A stretch of 64,000 nt of DNA from contig JAPKZQ010000015.1 of NCBI GenBank assembly GCA_026393675.1, positions 124,001 through 188,000 of the forward strand, in the 5' to 3' direction. This document shows positions 16,592 to 24,583 of this stretch, in pieces (position 1 is the first letter of the stretch; each line of letters starts with the position of its first letter). Both the position numbers and the translations under genes were made by a program. The notes beneath the pieces are model-generated. The model saw only the letters and a list, made by a program, of their open reading frames with translations. It searched no databases and was not told where the DNA came from. This DNA is from Acidobacteriota bacterium. GTDB taxonomy: Bacteria; Acidobacteriota; Vicinamibacteria; Vicinamibacterales; JAKQTR01.

Positions 16592-18484
16592 ATGAAACGG
16601 TTTGCCTTTCTCACCGCGCTCTTCATCTCCATCAGTCTTCTCGTGCTTTCCGCCGGCCCGGTTGAGCAGGCGAAAGCCGATCCTGCGAAGCAGGCCAAGG
16701 TCGACCTCGCCAGGCAGGCGAAGCTCGACCGCCAGGCCGCCGAGAAGCGGCAGAAAGAAGCCGACCTGTGGGTTCAGCGCACGCTGAAGAAGATGACGCT
16801 CGATGAGAAGGTCGGCCAGTTGATCGAGCCATCGATCAACGCGGCCTACTTGAGCGCCGACTCCGAGGAATACCAGCGGCTGCTGCACCTGGTGCGCGAC
16901 CTGAAGGTGGGCGCGTTCCACGTGTTTGGCAGCGGCGAGTCGATGCCGCAGGTGATGCTCAACCCGGTGTGGGGCGGCGGCAACGCGTCGCGCAAAGGCG
17001 AGCCGTTTGCGGCAGCCGTGCTGCTGAACAAGCTGCAGTCGGAATCCGCGATTCCGCTGCTGACAACGGCGGACTTCGAGGGTGGGGCAGCATACATCCT
17101 GAATGGCGCCACGCGACTGCCGCGGGCGATGGCGATCGCGGCAACGCGCGATCCGCAGCTCGCCTTCAAGGCCGGCGAGGTGTCGGCGATCGAGGCGCGC
17201 GCCGTGGGCGTCACCGTCGATTTCTACCCGGTAGTCGACGTCAACAACAACCCGCGCAATCCGATCATCAACATCCGTTCGTTCGGTGAGGACCCCGCGC
17301 TCGTGTCCGAAATGGCCAACGCGTACATCCGCGGCATCCAGTCGGCCGGCGTACTTGCTACGGTGAAGCACTTCCCGGGTCACGGCGACACCACCGTCGA
17401 CACCCACCTTGGTCTGGCGGTGATCTCGCACCCGCGCGAACGGCTCGACAAGGTGGAGTTGGTGCCCTTCAAGGCGGCTATCGACGCGGGCGTTGACGCC
17501 GTGATGTCGACGCATATTATCTTGCCGGCGCTCGACCCGGCGCCAGGCATTCCCGCCACGCTCAGCCGGCCCATTCTGACTGGCCTCCTGCGCAACGAGT
17601 TGAAGTTCAACGGCCTCATCTTTACCGATTCGATGTCAATGGATGCCATCTCGAAGGGATGGACGCCCGACCAGGCGGCAGCGATGGCCGTGAAGGCCGG
17701 CGTGGATGTCGTGCTGCACTCGCCCGACGACGATCTGGCGTTCAAGGGCATCAAGGCAGCGGTGCAGGCGGGTGAGATTAGCGCGGCGCAACTCGACGCG
17801 TCAGTGGAGCGCATCCTGCGGGCCAAGGCGAAGCTCGGTTTGCACGTGAATCGTCTGACGGACGTGGCGGCGATTCCCGAGAAACTCGGCGGGCGTGCCC
17901 ACGCGAAGGTCGCGCAGGAGATCAATGAACGGGCGCTCACCCTCATCAAGGACGATCGCAACCAGGTGCCGATCAAGGCCGGGCGCGAGGCGAGCGTGCT
18001 GTATCTGTCCGTGCTCGATTACGCGAGCGGGTGGCGCGAGAGCGTGCCGAGCCGCGCGATCATTCCAGAGCTGAAGCAGCGGTGGCCGAACCTGACCTCG
18101 ATTGAAATCACGGATCGGACCACGTCGTCCGAGTACGACCTGGTGCGTGCGCTGGCGCGGCGGGCCGACGTCGTCATCGCGGGCGTGTTCGTGCGAATTG
18201 CGTCGTACAGCGGGCGCATGGATCTGAGTGCTCCGCAGGTGGCGCTACTCGACGCGATTGCCAGCCAGAACAAGCCGTTCGTCACGGTGCTTTTCGGCAA
18301 CCCCTACACGGCGATGGCGCTGCCGAAGCTGCCGGCCGTGCTGTTGTGCTACGAATTCTCCGATTTCACCGAGCGTGCGGCGGCGCGAGGCCTGGCCGGG
18401 GACATCCCGATTGGCGGCAAGTTGCCCATCTCGCTGCCGGGCATGTTCTCGATGGGGCACGGGCTGACGAGACCGGGGAAGTAG
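16592..18484 (+). CDS. Secreted glycoside hydrolase family 3 protein (NagZ-like N-acetylhexosaminidase)
   Basis: This 630-residue GH3 enzyme has a signal peptide (about 1-27), a Lys/Ala-rich linker (about 28-60), an N-terminal TIM barrel and a C-terminal alpha/beta domain. It shows VDVNNNPRNPIINIRSFGEDP and the KHFPGHGDTTVDTH motif, whose Asp-His pair is typical of NagZ-type N-acetyl-glucosaminidases. IFTDSMSMDAI supplies the nucleophile Asp. Unlike E. coli NagZ, it is exported and has the extra C-terminal domain, as in beta-N-acetylhexosaminidases of Gram-positive and Bacteroidota type. The likely substrate is peptidoglycan or chitin fragments. The ATG at 16592 follows GGGAGA and places the signal peptide. 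Confidence 0.9.
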   Translation: MKRFAFLTALFISISLLVLSAGPVEQAKADPAKQAKVDLARQAKLDRQAAEKRQKEADLWVQRTLKKMTLDEKVGQLIEPSINAAYLSADSEEYQRLLHLVRDLKVGAFHVFGSGESMPQVMLNPVWGGGNASRKGEPFAAAVLLNKLQSESAIPLLTTADFEGGAAYILNGATRLPRAMAIAATRDPQLAFKAGEVSAIEARAVGVTVDFYPVVDVNNNPRNPIINIRSFGEDPALVSEMANAYIRGIQSAGVLATVKHFPGHGDTTVDTHLGLAVISHPRERLDKVELVPFKAAIDAGVDAVMSTHIILPALDPAPGIPATLSRPILTGLLRNELKFNGLIFTDSMSMDAISKGWTPDQAAAMAVKAGVDVVLHSPDDDLAFKGIKAAVQAGEISAAQLDASVERILRAKAKLGLHVNRLTDVAAIPEKLGGRAHAKVAQEINERALTLIKDDRNQVPIKAGREASVLYLSVLDYASGWRESVPSRAIIPELKQRWPNLTSIEITDRTTSSEYDLVRALARRADVVIAGVFVRIASYSGRMDLSAPQVALLDAIASQNKPFVTVLFGNPYTAMALPKLPAVLLCYEFSDFTERAAARGLAGDIPIGGKLPISLPGMFSMGHGLTRPGK

Positions 18485-18486
18485 GC

Positions 18487-18492
18487 TATAAT
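18487..18492 (+). promoter_or_regulatory. -10 box of tRNA-Arg
   Basis: A consensus TATAAT begins 2 bases after the GH3 stop codon and 47 bases before the mature tRNA 5' end. Confidence 0.5.
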
Positions 18493-18538
18493 TACAGTTT
18501 CCGGCGGCTGAACGAGTGCCCGCCGGGGCTCTCAGTGT

Positions 18539-18615
18539 GCGCCCTTAGCCCAGTTGGATAGAGCGCCTGGCTACGAACCAGGAGGTCGCAAGTTCGAGTC
18601 TTGCAGGGCGCACCA
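18539..18615 (+). tRNA. tRNA-Arg (anticodon ACG)
   Basis: The acceptor arms GCGCCCT and AGGGCGC pair perfectly. The anticodon stem CCTGG/CCAGG holds the loop CTACGAA with anticodon ACG. The T arm contains TTCGAGT, and CCA is encoded (18613-18615). Confidence 0.97.
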
Positions 18616-18759
18616 ACCTTCGCCCACGCCATAGCTCGTGGGCCTTCATGAACGAGCGGAGGCGGGGCTACGGCTGGCAAGCCGGAGTGGCTTCTTTTTC
18701 TCCGTCTCACACCAACCAGTCACAGACCTGATAGGTTTCCACCAATCCCCGTACCTGAC

Positions 18760-18798
18760 TCCGGGGTGGCCAGGTCGGGAAACCTGAACCACCCCGGA
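18760..18798. terminator. Hairpin between tRNA-Arg and the cytochrome gene
   Basis: TCCGGGGTGG (18760-18769) pairs perfectly with CCACCCCGGA (18789-18798), and an inner CAGGT/ACCTG stem lies inside the loop. It lies downstream of both convergent units. Neither side has a U-tract on the correct strand, so termination is plausible but not proven. Confidence 0.5.
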
Positions 18799-18824
18799 AA
18801 AACTGTCGGCGATCGCTCAGGCGA

Positions 18825-19235
18825 TCAGACGTTTTCCTTCTTGTGGCAATCGAGGCACTTCGCGGAAGCCGGCACCTTCTTGCCAGTCGCCTTCAAGTGA
18901 CAATCGACGCATGTGCCCTTCTTCGCCATCGGATCGTGGAAGGCCGCCTGGGCCTTGGTCTTCATCGGGGCGGTGGCTGCCGTCGTGTGGCAGTTCTGGC
19001 ACTTCTCCTGCTTGGTCTTGAGAGCCTTTTCCGGCTTTGATGCATGATGACAGGTGTCGCACTTGTCGCCCACAACCTTCTGGTGTGCGGCATGGTCGAA
19101 CTTGACGCCACCAAGGCTGCTGCCCTTGAGTATGACTGTCTTCGGCGCGACCGGTATCTGCGCGTTGGCGATTGCCGGGCCGACAAGCAGCGCGAGGGCC
19201 ATAACAGCCACCGCTAGATAAGTAAACTTCCTCAT
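18825..19235 (-). CDS. Periplasmic tetraheme cytochrome c (class III-like)
   Basis: This 136-residue exported protein has a signal peptide (about 1-25, ending ANAQ) and four CxxCH haem-attachment motifs: CDTCH, CQNCH, CVDCH and CLDCH. Extra histidines (FDHAAH, CHHASK, AAFHDP) can serve as second axial ligands, as in cytochrome c3/c7-like proteins. It probably carries electrons in the periplasm. GGAGG four bases before ATG 19235 supports the start. It is a single-gene unit; no redox partner is adjacent. Confidence 0.92.
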   Translation of the reverse strand: MRKFTYLAVAVMALALLVGPAIANAQIPVAPKTVILKGSSLGGVKFDHAAHQKVVGDKCDTCHHASKPEKALKTKQEKCQNCHTTAATAPMKTKAQAAFHDPMAKKGTCVDCHLKATGKKVPASAKCLDCHKKENV

Positions 19236-19575
19236 TCTGCCTCCTAGACTTGTCTGCCAGCACCCGGCCAACCGACCGGAGCGTGCGTGCGGCAGACGCG
19301 ACCAGGGCGCATCTAAGGCGCCGCGGCCGAATTGTATGAAATGAACTTGGGGGCATTACTCCACCTTGGTACGGCCCATCCCGACTGGCGCCACACCACC
19401 GACGGCGGTGATCCTACCACCAGGCGGGACCGTCCAACAGTATAGCCTGCGCCTGCACAGGTTGGTTGCAGATCCTGTGCCAGCCGGCAATCCCAAGTCC
19501 TCTCCAATACGAGCCGTATCCGGCTGATTCTGCCTCGTTGTCGCTGTCACCTACCGTAGAATGGCCTTCTCCGAG

Positions 19576-20034
19576 ATGTCAGACCACGACGCGTTCATGC
19601 GGGCGGCGCTCGAGGAAGCCAGAAAGGGCTTCGAGGCCGGAGAAGTGCCGATTGGGGCGGTCGTGACCCTTGGCGACCAGATCATCGGCCGTGGTTTCAA
19701 CCAGCCGATCGGCCGGATTGATCCGACGGCCCATGCCGAGATCATCGCGCTGCGAGACGCCGCAACTGCCATTGGCAACTACCGCCTGACCGACACCACG
19801 CTCTACGTCACTATTGAGCCGTGCCTGATGTGCGTGGGTGCGATGGTGCATGCGCGCGTCGGGACGCTCGTGTTCGGAACGGCCGAGCCGAAGGCCGGTG
19901 CCGTGGTCTCCACGATGCGGGCGCACGAACACGCCGCACTCAATCACCGTCTGACGGTTGTTGATGGCGTGCTCGAAACCGACTGCCGCGCGATCATCCA
20001 GGAGTTCTTCAAGCTCCAGCGCAGCAGGGTATAA
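19576..20034 (+). CDS. tadA: tRNA-specific adenosine deaminase TadA
   Basis: TadA converts A34 to inosine in tRNA-Arg(ACG), and that very tRNA is encoded about 1 kb upstream. The 152-residue protein has the zinc and proton-shuttle motif HAEIIAL and the second zinc motif PCLMCVGAMVHARV. I chose ATG 19576: a possible -10 box (TAGAAT, 19557-19562) overlaps the alternative ATG at 19561, so a transcript from it could not include that start. The C-terminus ends in the -10 box of the next tRNA gene. Confidence 0.94.
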   Translation: MSDHDAFMRAALEEARKGFEAGEVPIGAVVTLGDQIIGRGFNQPIGRIDPTAHAEIIALRDAATAIGNYRLTDTTLYVTIEPCLMCVGAMVHARVGTLVFGTAEPKAGAVVSTMRAHEHAALNHRLTVVDGVLETDCRAIIQEFFKLQRSRV

Positions 20035-20035
20035 T
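20030..20035 (+). promoter_or_regulatory. -10 box of tRNA-Ser(CGA), overlapping the tadA stop
   Basis: A consensus TATAAT includes the tadA TAA stop codon and lies 18 bases before the tRNA 5' end. It is well placed to drive the tRNA. Confidence 0.5.
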
Positions 20036-20053
20036 ATCGCTTCAGTCTGAAGC

Positions 20054-20144
20054 GGAGAGGTACCGAAGTGGTCGTAACGGGGGCGCCTCGAAAGCGTCTT
20101 GTCGGGTAACCGGCACGGGGGTTCGAATCCCCCCCTCTCCGCCA
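20054..20144 (+). tRNA. tRNA-Ser (anticodon CGA)
   Basis: Acceptor arms GGAGAGG and CCTCTCC pair. The anticodon loop is CTCGAAA (anticodon CGA) in a GGCGC/GCGTC stem. A long variable arm, as in serine tRNAs, is followed by the T arm with GTTCGAATC. CCA is encoded. Its 3' end is partly duplicated at 21378-21401. Confidence 0.96.
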
Positions 20145-20223
20145 ATTATCTGCCACAGCGTCAGGTTTCCTGGTATTTACGGCCTCTTCTTCAGTTACGA
20201 CCGTGGGTGAGAGAACTCCGTTG

Positions 20224-21282
20224 ATGAGCCCGTCACCTTCCGAACGCATTCGGCTTGACCTGCCGTGGCTGACCATCTTGAAGATCCTGATCGCGGCAGC
20301 GCTCGTCTGGATCTGGCTGCAGGTCTGGCCCATCGTGATGGTGGTGCTCGTGTCGCTCGTCCTCGCCGTCACGCTCGAACCGGCCGTTGGGTGGCTGGAA
20401 CGGTGGAGATTCAAGCGGGGTCTGGCCGTGCTCGTGGTCGGCGCCGTGACGCTTGCCACCTTCGGCGCCTTTCTCTTTGCGGCCGTGGCACCGATCACGG
20501 AAGAAACGAAGGTGCTCGTCGACCGTCTCGCCTCGTTCCAGGAGAGTGTCGCGGTGCGTGTGCCTGTGGCGGTCGCCCGCGTCGTGCGGCGAGGCCCCCA
20601 GGATCCGGCGCAGATGATGTCCGAGATCGCCGCCAAAGTGCCTGACATCGGCATCGCCGTGCTGTCGGCTGCCGCGATGACGCTCTTTGCCTTCATCCTG
20701 ACGCTCTATTTGCTGGCGGATGGCCGCCGCACCTACGAGTGGGTGATCGCGTACGTCCCGCGCGCGCACCGCGCGAAGGTGAACGAGACGGTCGTGGGCG
20801 TGACCGGGGCCGTGTTCGCCTATGCCGCAGGCAACCTCCTCACCTCGATCTTCGCCGCGGTGTTCGTCCTCGTGTCGCTCACGCTGCTGAAAGTGCCCGC
20901 CGCGTTGATGCTCGCGGTGCTCGCCGGCGTGTGCGACTTCGTGCCGATTATCGGCTTCTTCGTGGCGCTTACGCCGGCCGTGCTGATTGCGCTCACCATC
21001 TCGCCAGGCACCGCCGCTGCCGTCGCCGGCCTGTACGTGCTCTGTTCCGCGATCGAAAACTACGCCATCGTGCCAAAGGTGTATGGCCATCATTTGAAGG
21101 TGTCGCGTGTCGCGGTGTTGCTTGGTCTTGTGACAGGGGCGGCGCTTGGGGGAATTATCGGGGCGCTGCTCGCGCTGCCGGTTGTTGCGGCGTATCCGAT
21201 CGTCGAGCGAATCTGGCTCCGCGAGTCTCTTGGGAAGAGCGTGTTGGCCGAGCACGCGCGACTCGAGCGCGAAGGGGAGTGA
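20224..21282 (+). CDS. AI-2E family transporter (PerM/YdiK-like membrane protein)
   Basis: This 352-residue membrane protein has about eight membrane segments in the AI-2E/PerM arrangement. There are two at the N-terminus, a hydrophilic segment (about 95-150), and a hydrophobic C-terminal half with GVCDFVPIIGFFVALTPAV and the YAIVPKVYGHHLKVS segment typical of the family. Members export small molecules or act as ion antiporters; the substrate cannot be read from sequence. A GTG start 7 codons earlier (20203) is possible. It lies between tRNA-Ser(CGA) and a partial copy of that tRNA's 3' end. Confidence 0.88.
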   Translation: MSPSPSERIRLDLPWLTILKILIAAALVWIWLQVWPIVMVVLVSLVLAVTLEPAVGWLERWRFKRGLAVLVVGAVTLATFGAFLFAAVAPITEETKVLVDRLASFQESVAVRVPVAVARVVRRGPQDPAQMMSEIAAKVPDIGIAVLSAAAMTLFAFILTLYLLADGRRTYEWVIAYVPRAHRAKVNETVVGVTGAVFAYAAGNLLTSIFAAVFVLVSLTLLKVPAALMLAVLAGVCDFVPIIGFFVALTPAVLIALTISPGTAAAVAGLYVLCSAIENYAIVPKVYGHHLKVSRVAVLLGLVTGAALGGIIGALLALPVVAAYPIVERIWLRESLGKSVLAEHARLEREGE

Positions 21283-21377
21283 GCGTCAGAGCCTCAGCCG
21301 CCAGGCCATTAGTAGGATCTGGTAGGTCGAGAGGATGTGAAAACAGGCGAAGTCTTTGGAAATCAACGTTCAGTAGT

Positions 21378-21401
21378 GGTTCGAATCCCCCCTCTCCGCC
21401 A
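21378..21401 (+). repeat. Partial duplicate of the tRNA-Ser(CGA) 3' end (att-like)
   Basis: GGTTCGAATC...TCTCCGCCA repeats the last 24 or so bases of the tRNA at 20054-20144, including CCA, with one C missing in the C-run. No 5' half of a tRNA is present. This is the pattern left when an element integrates into a tRNA 3' end. Confidence 0.75.
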
Positions 21402-21402
21402 G

Positions 21403-21531
21403 ATTCTCAACACACAGCTCGTCATCTTTCCCGTCCAATTCCATGGCCCGACCATCTCGAGCTATCAGCGTGACAGGCTTTGGCGCTACCTGGCGTGGTT
21501 CGACAAGGACGTGAAGCCGAACACTCCGTAA
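21403..21531 (+). pseudogene. C-terminal remnant of a prolyl oligopeptidase-type (S9) peptidase
   Basis: Directly after the tRNA fragment the DNA encodes about 42 residues including LVIFPVQFHG and RLWRYLAWFDKDVK. These match the C-terminal end of S9 peptidases, where FHG carries the catalytic His. There is no start codon or upstream domain; the reading frame runs back into the tRNA remnant. I read it as the surviving end of a gene cut off by a recombination event. The assignment rests on a short stretch. Confidence 0.6.
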
Positions 21532-21610
21532 CTGTCTCCACGGACTTTGAATCGCCAGGCGGCCCCGCGGCGTCTATCGGAGTATGGCTTTCAGAAGGGG
21601 GTCACTACTG

Positions 21611-22234
21611 ATGAAGATCGTATTTCTCACGCTCGTGTTCGTGATCCTGGTGGCCGCTGGCCTCTGGGCACGGCCGACGTTCTTGGATCCGTCCGTGGAG
21701 TCTGCGATGCCGATGGGAGCGGGTTCTCTCTACGACTTGAAGGTGACGACGCTCTCTGGGCAGCCGGCAGATCTTGGGGCGTATCGGGGCAAGGTGGTGC
21801 TGGTAGTGAACGTCGCCAGTCAGTGTGGCTACACGCCACAGTATGCAGGCCTCGAGAAGCTCTACCGGGAGATGGCGCCCAGGGGCGTGACCGTTCTCGG
21901 CTTCCCGAGCAACGACTTCGGCGGCCAGGAGCCCGGGACGCCAGAAGAGATTCAGCAGTTCTGCAAGCGAACATACGACGTCACATTCCCGCTCTTCGCG
22001 AAGGTGATCACCAAGGCTGGCCCCGACCAGTCGCCGGTGTACGCGTTTCTCGGTGAGACGGGCAATCTCCCGCAATGGAACTTCGCGAAGTACGTGGTGG
22101 ACAAGAACGGAAAGGTCGTCGCCTTCTTCCCAAGCCGTGTCCCGCCGGACGCGGCGGAATTGCGCGTCGCGATCGAGAAGGCGATCGCGGGCGGCCGCCC
22201 GCTGGCTGGCTCCGTCACTAGCCCGGACCTCTAG
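21611..22234 (+). CDS. Glutathione peroxidase family protein (Cys type), membrane-anchored or exported
   Basis: This is a 207-residue thiol peroxidase with an N-terminal hydrophobic segment (about 3-22) that should anchor or export it. The peroxidatic site is VASQCGYTPQY with Cys, not selenocysteine. FPSNDFGGQEPGT and the WNFAKYVVDKNGKV segment give the Gln and Trp of the catalytic tetrad. It is probably thioredoxin-dependent, as for most bacterial members. The start at 21611 puts the hydrophobic segment at the N-terminus and follows AGAAGGGGG; an in-frame ATG at 21584 is possible. Confidence 0.9.
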   Translation: MKIVFLTLVFVILVAAGLWARPTFLDPSVESAMPMGAGSLYDLKVTTLSGQPADLGAYRGKVVLVVNVASQCGYTPQYAGLEKLYREMAPRGVTVLGFPSNDFGGQEPGTPEEIQQFCKRTYDVTFPLFAKVITKAGPDQSPVYAFLGETGNLPQWNFAKYVVDKNGKVVAFFPSRVPPDAAELRVAIEKAIAGGRPLAGSVTSPDL

Positions 22235-22472
22235 CGCAGAACTCGTTTCGCCCGATCCACGGGTGCGGCCTCGTCGTCGAACGGCACGAGGTCGCCCCGC
22301 ATGCGTTTCCACACCTCCGTGTTTCCGTGCCACGAGTCCGGACAAATCATGTACATTGGAGCGCCTGGCGGACGAAGTGCGGTCCAAGATGCCGATTCAT
22401 CCGACGTTGCAGCGAACAGACAGTCCTCCGCGAGCGGTCTTTCGTGCGCCGAATCGCGATGGAGCAGCCACG

Positions 22473-23783
22473 ATGAACAATCAGCTGTTTCGGGAACGGC
22501 TGCAAAAGAGACTCTTCCACCTCAGCGGCGTGCTCACCGCCCGTTTCCCTCGTGTGGGATCCACCGTTCTTGATTCGACCTTGGTTCCTCTCCTCGGACA
22601 CCCCCTGCTGATCTGGCATTCCCACAGGCATAATCTTGCTCTCCTGAAGGGCGTCCGCGAGTTCCGGCGCATCATCGTCCTTGCCGACATTCACATCGGT
22701 GATGCCGTCATGATGCAGGCCTCTGTTTCTGCGCTGCGGGACTTCTTTCCGGACGCTGAGATCGACTACGTCGTCAAGAAAGGTGTCGTCAGCCTCATCG
22801 AGGGCAATCCTGAGATTACGCGCATCATTCCGCTCTACACTGGTTCACCCCTGCCGGCAGACAGGGACCGCCAGGGCGTCCGCGACATCATTGATAACGG
22901 AGCGTACGATGTTTGTTTCAATTTCAGTCCGTTCTTCGATGGTCCGAGCCTCTTTCCGCCGGGTCTGACCGTCATCCATTTTCTGAGTCATGGGTCGGCC
23001 CTGGTCCACAACGAATTCCATCCAGTCGCACCCAATCATTTCCTCTATCAGGCGTACAGCTTCATCCATGAGCTCCTCTCCCCGTTGTTCCGGTCCAGGC
23101 GGGACGAGCCATTCACCGGCGTGACTCTCCACCTGTCCGATGCCGCTGTAGACGAGGCTGAATGCTTCATTCGAGACATCGGCATCGCCAGGAACTCTCC
23201 AGTTCTCTTCCTGAATCCGGATGCCGCCTCCCCGTATACGCGACTGCCTTTCGAGCGACAAGTGGAGTTATTGAGCCAGTTGTCGACTCTCACCATCCCG
23301 ATACTTTTGGCGGCCGGTCATTCTGAGGCGAATGTTGGTGTTCGACTCAAGGACGCGCTCCCGGTCGAGCAGCAGCGCGGCATCCACGTCATTCCGCCGA
23401 CCATGCCTCTGGATGCCTGGTCGGCGTTAGTTGATTGTTCAGACGCCTTCGTGTCTGCAGACACTGGCCCCCTCCACCTTGGAGCGGCCCGCAAATGTTC
23501 GAAATCCGGATCGCGTACCTTCCGCAACCGGACGGCCATTTATGGCGTCTTTGGAGCCACGCCGGCCCGGATGTCGGGATATGATTCGAATCTTCCCGGT
23601 TTTCTGCCCGCCAACCAAGACGGGCCGTCGCACACCTACGTGGCTGGGAGTCCATGCCGGAACATCACTTGCCTGAACAAACTCTACAAGACCTGCAAGA
23701 CTGTCCGCTGCTTCGAGGAGCTGCACATCGATGCCATTGTTTCGACGATCCGTGCTGAGATAGCGACATCGCGTCACACCTGA
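22473..23783 (+). CDS. Glycosyltransferase family 9 (heptosyltransferase-like)
   Basis: This 436-residue GT9 protein has an N-terminal domain with IIVLADIHIGDAVMMQASVSALRDFFPDAEIDYVVKK and a C-terminal ADP-sugar domain with LFLNPDAASPYTRLPFERQ and VSADTGPLHLGAA. It probably adds a sugar in lipopolysaccharide or a surface glycan. Between VSADTGPLHLGAARK and the usual YGVFGATPARM there is an extra stretch (about 10 residues, CSKSGSRTFRNR). The C-terminus carries a six-cysteine cluster (SPCRNITCLNKLYKTCKTVRC). By eye its third codon positions are less GC-rich than the neighbours, as in the next gene, which hints at transfer. Confidence 0.85.
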   Translation: MNNQLFRERLQKRLFHLSGVLTARFPRVGSTVLDSTLVPLLGHPLLIWHSHRHNLALLKGVREFRRIIVLADIHIGDAVMMQASVSALRDFFPDAEIDYVVKKGVVSLIEGNPEITRIIPLYTGSPLPADRDRQGVRDIIDNGAYDVCFNFSPFFDGPSLFPPGLTVIHFLSHGSALVHNEFHPVAPNHFLYQAYSFIHELLSPLFRSRRDEPFTGVTLHLSDAAVDEAECFIRDIGIARNSPVLFLNPDAASPYTRLPFERQVELLSQLSTLTIPILLAAGHSEANVGVRLKDALPVEQQRGIHVIPPTMPLDAWSALVDCSDAFVSADTGPLHLGAARKCSKSGSRTFRNRTAIYGVFGATPARMSGYDSNLPGFLPANQDGPSHTYVAGSPCRNITCLNKLYKTCKTVRCFEELHIDAIVSTIRAEIATSRHT

Positions 23784-23823
23784 CGCTTCGACGGTCGAAC
23801 AACTGCCGAATAGCCATACCACA

Positions 23824-24480
23824 ATGAATCTTGTGCTTTTGTTCCTTTTGGCTTTCACCCTGGGTTTTGTGACCGCCATTCCACTCGGCGGTTCTCAGAT
23901 CGAAGTGGCGAGACGCGCCCTGGGTGGGCATCTGCGAGCTGCCGTGTTCGTCGCCGTGGGTTCGGCCAGTTCAGACATGGTGTACGGGGGTGTGGCGTTC
24001 TTTGGAATCGCCCCTTTCTTGTCTCGGCCGGGCGTCATTACGTGGTTCTATCTGATAGGCGGGGTGTTGTTGTTGGCGTTGGCATACTACACCTTCAGAC
24101 AGAGCACGACGCTTCATCATTTCGATGTGAGCGACCCGTTGCTTCGCAGGAGTCGTTTTTCATATGTGATCGGATTTGTGCTGGCCTTCTCCAATCCTCA
24201 GATGATCATCACCTGGCTGATCGGGAAGGGCATTGTGGAACAACTGGGTGTGGTCAAGGTGTTCACGTCGGGATTGTCGGTGCTCTTCGTGACGGCCGGC
24301 GGCCTGGGGCTGATGAGCTACCTGACTGGCCTGGCCGTTGTGCTGAGCCGGCTGAAGCGGTCTATTCCCATCAGTGTGCTGACGCGGATCTACTACTGGC
24401 TCGGGTTTGTGTTGGTCGGACTGTCTTTCCTGTTTCTCTATAGTTCCGCGAGAATGTGGCTCCTGAAGCAGAGCGTCTGA
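23824..24480 (+). CDS. LysE/RhtB family exporter
   Basis: This 218-residue membrane protein has six likely membrane segments and the LysE-type start (FTLGFVTAIPLGGSQIEVARRAL). A central AFSNPQMIITWLIG lies where family members have the conserved Asn-Pro. Family members export amino acids or similar small molecules; the substrate is unknown. The gene is AT-richer at wobble positions than the surroundings, like the GT9 gene 40 bases upstream, so both may have been acquired together. Confidence 0.85.
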   Translation: MNLVLLFLLAFTLGFVTAIPLGGSQIEVARRALGGHLRAAVFVAVGSASSDMVYGGVAFFGIAPFLSRPGVITWFYLIGGVLLLALAYYTFRQSTTLHHFDVSDPLLRRSRFSYVIGFVLAFSNPQMIITWLIGKGIVEQLGVVKVFTSGLSVLFVTAGGLGLMSYLTGLAVVLSRLKRSIPISVLTRIYYWLGFVLVGLSFLFLYSSARMWLLKQSV

Positions 24481-24583
24481 CAGGGCTTTGCTTCGGACCC
24501 GACGCGAGGCCGACGACGCAGAGAGACACGACCAGCCCGGAATTGTTGACACCAACACCGCTGTGATGCGGAAGGGGCGATAC

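Noticed and set aside
20145-21375. Active integrative element between tRNA-Ser and its fragment
   Set aside because: No integrase or other mobility gene lies inside; only an ordinary AI-2E-family gene is found. I keep the att-like repeats as evidence of a past event, not a live element.
24481-24583. TPP riboswitch before thiM
   Set aside because: The conserved CTGAGA and ACCTGATCTGGATAAT-like blocks are absent.
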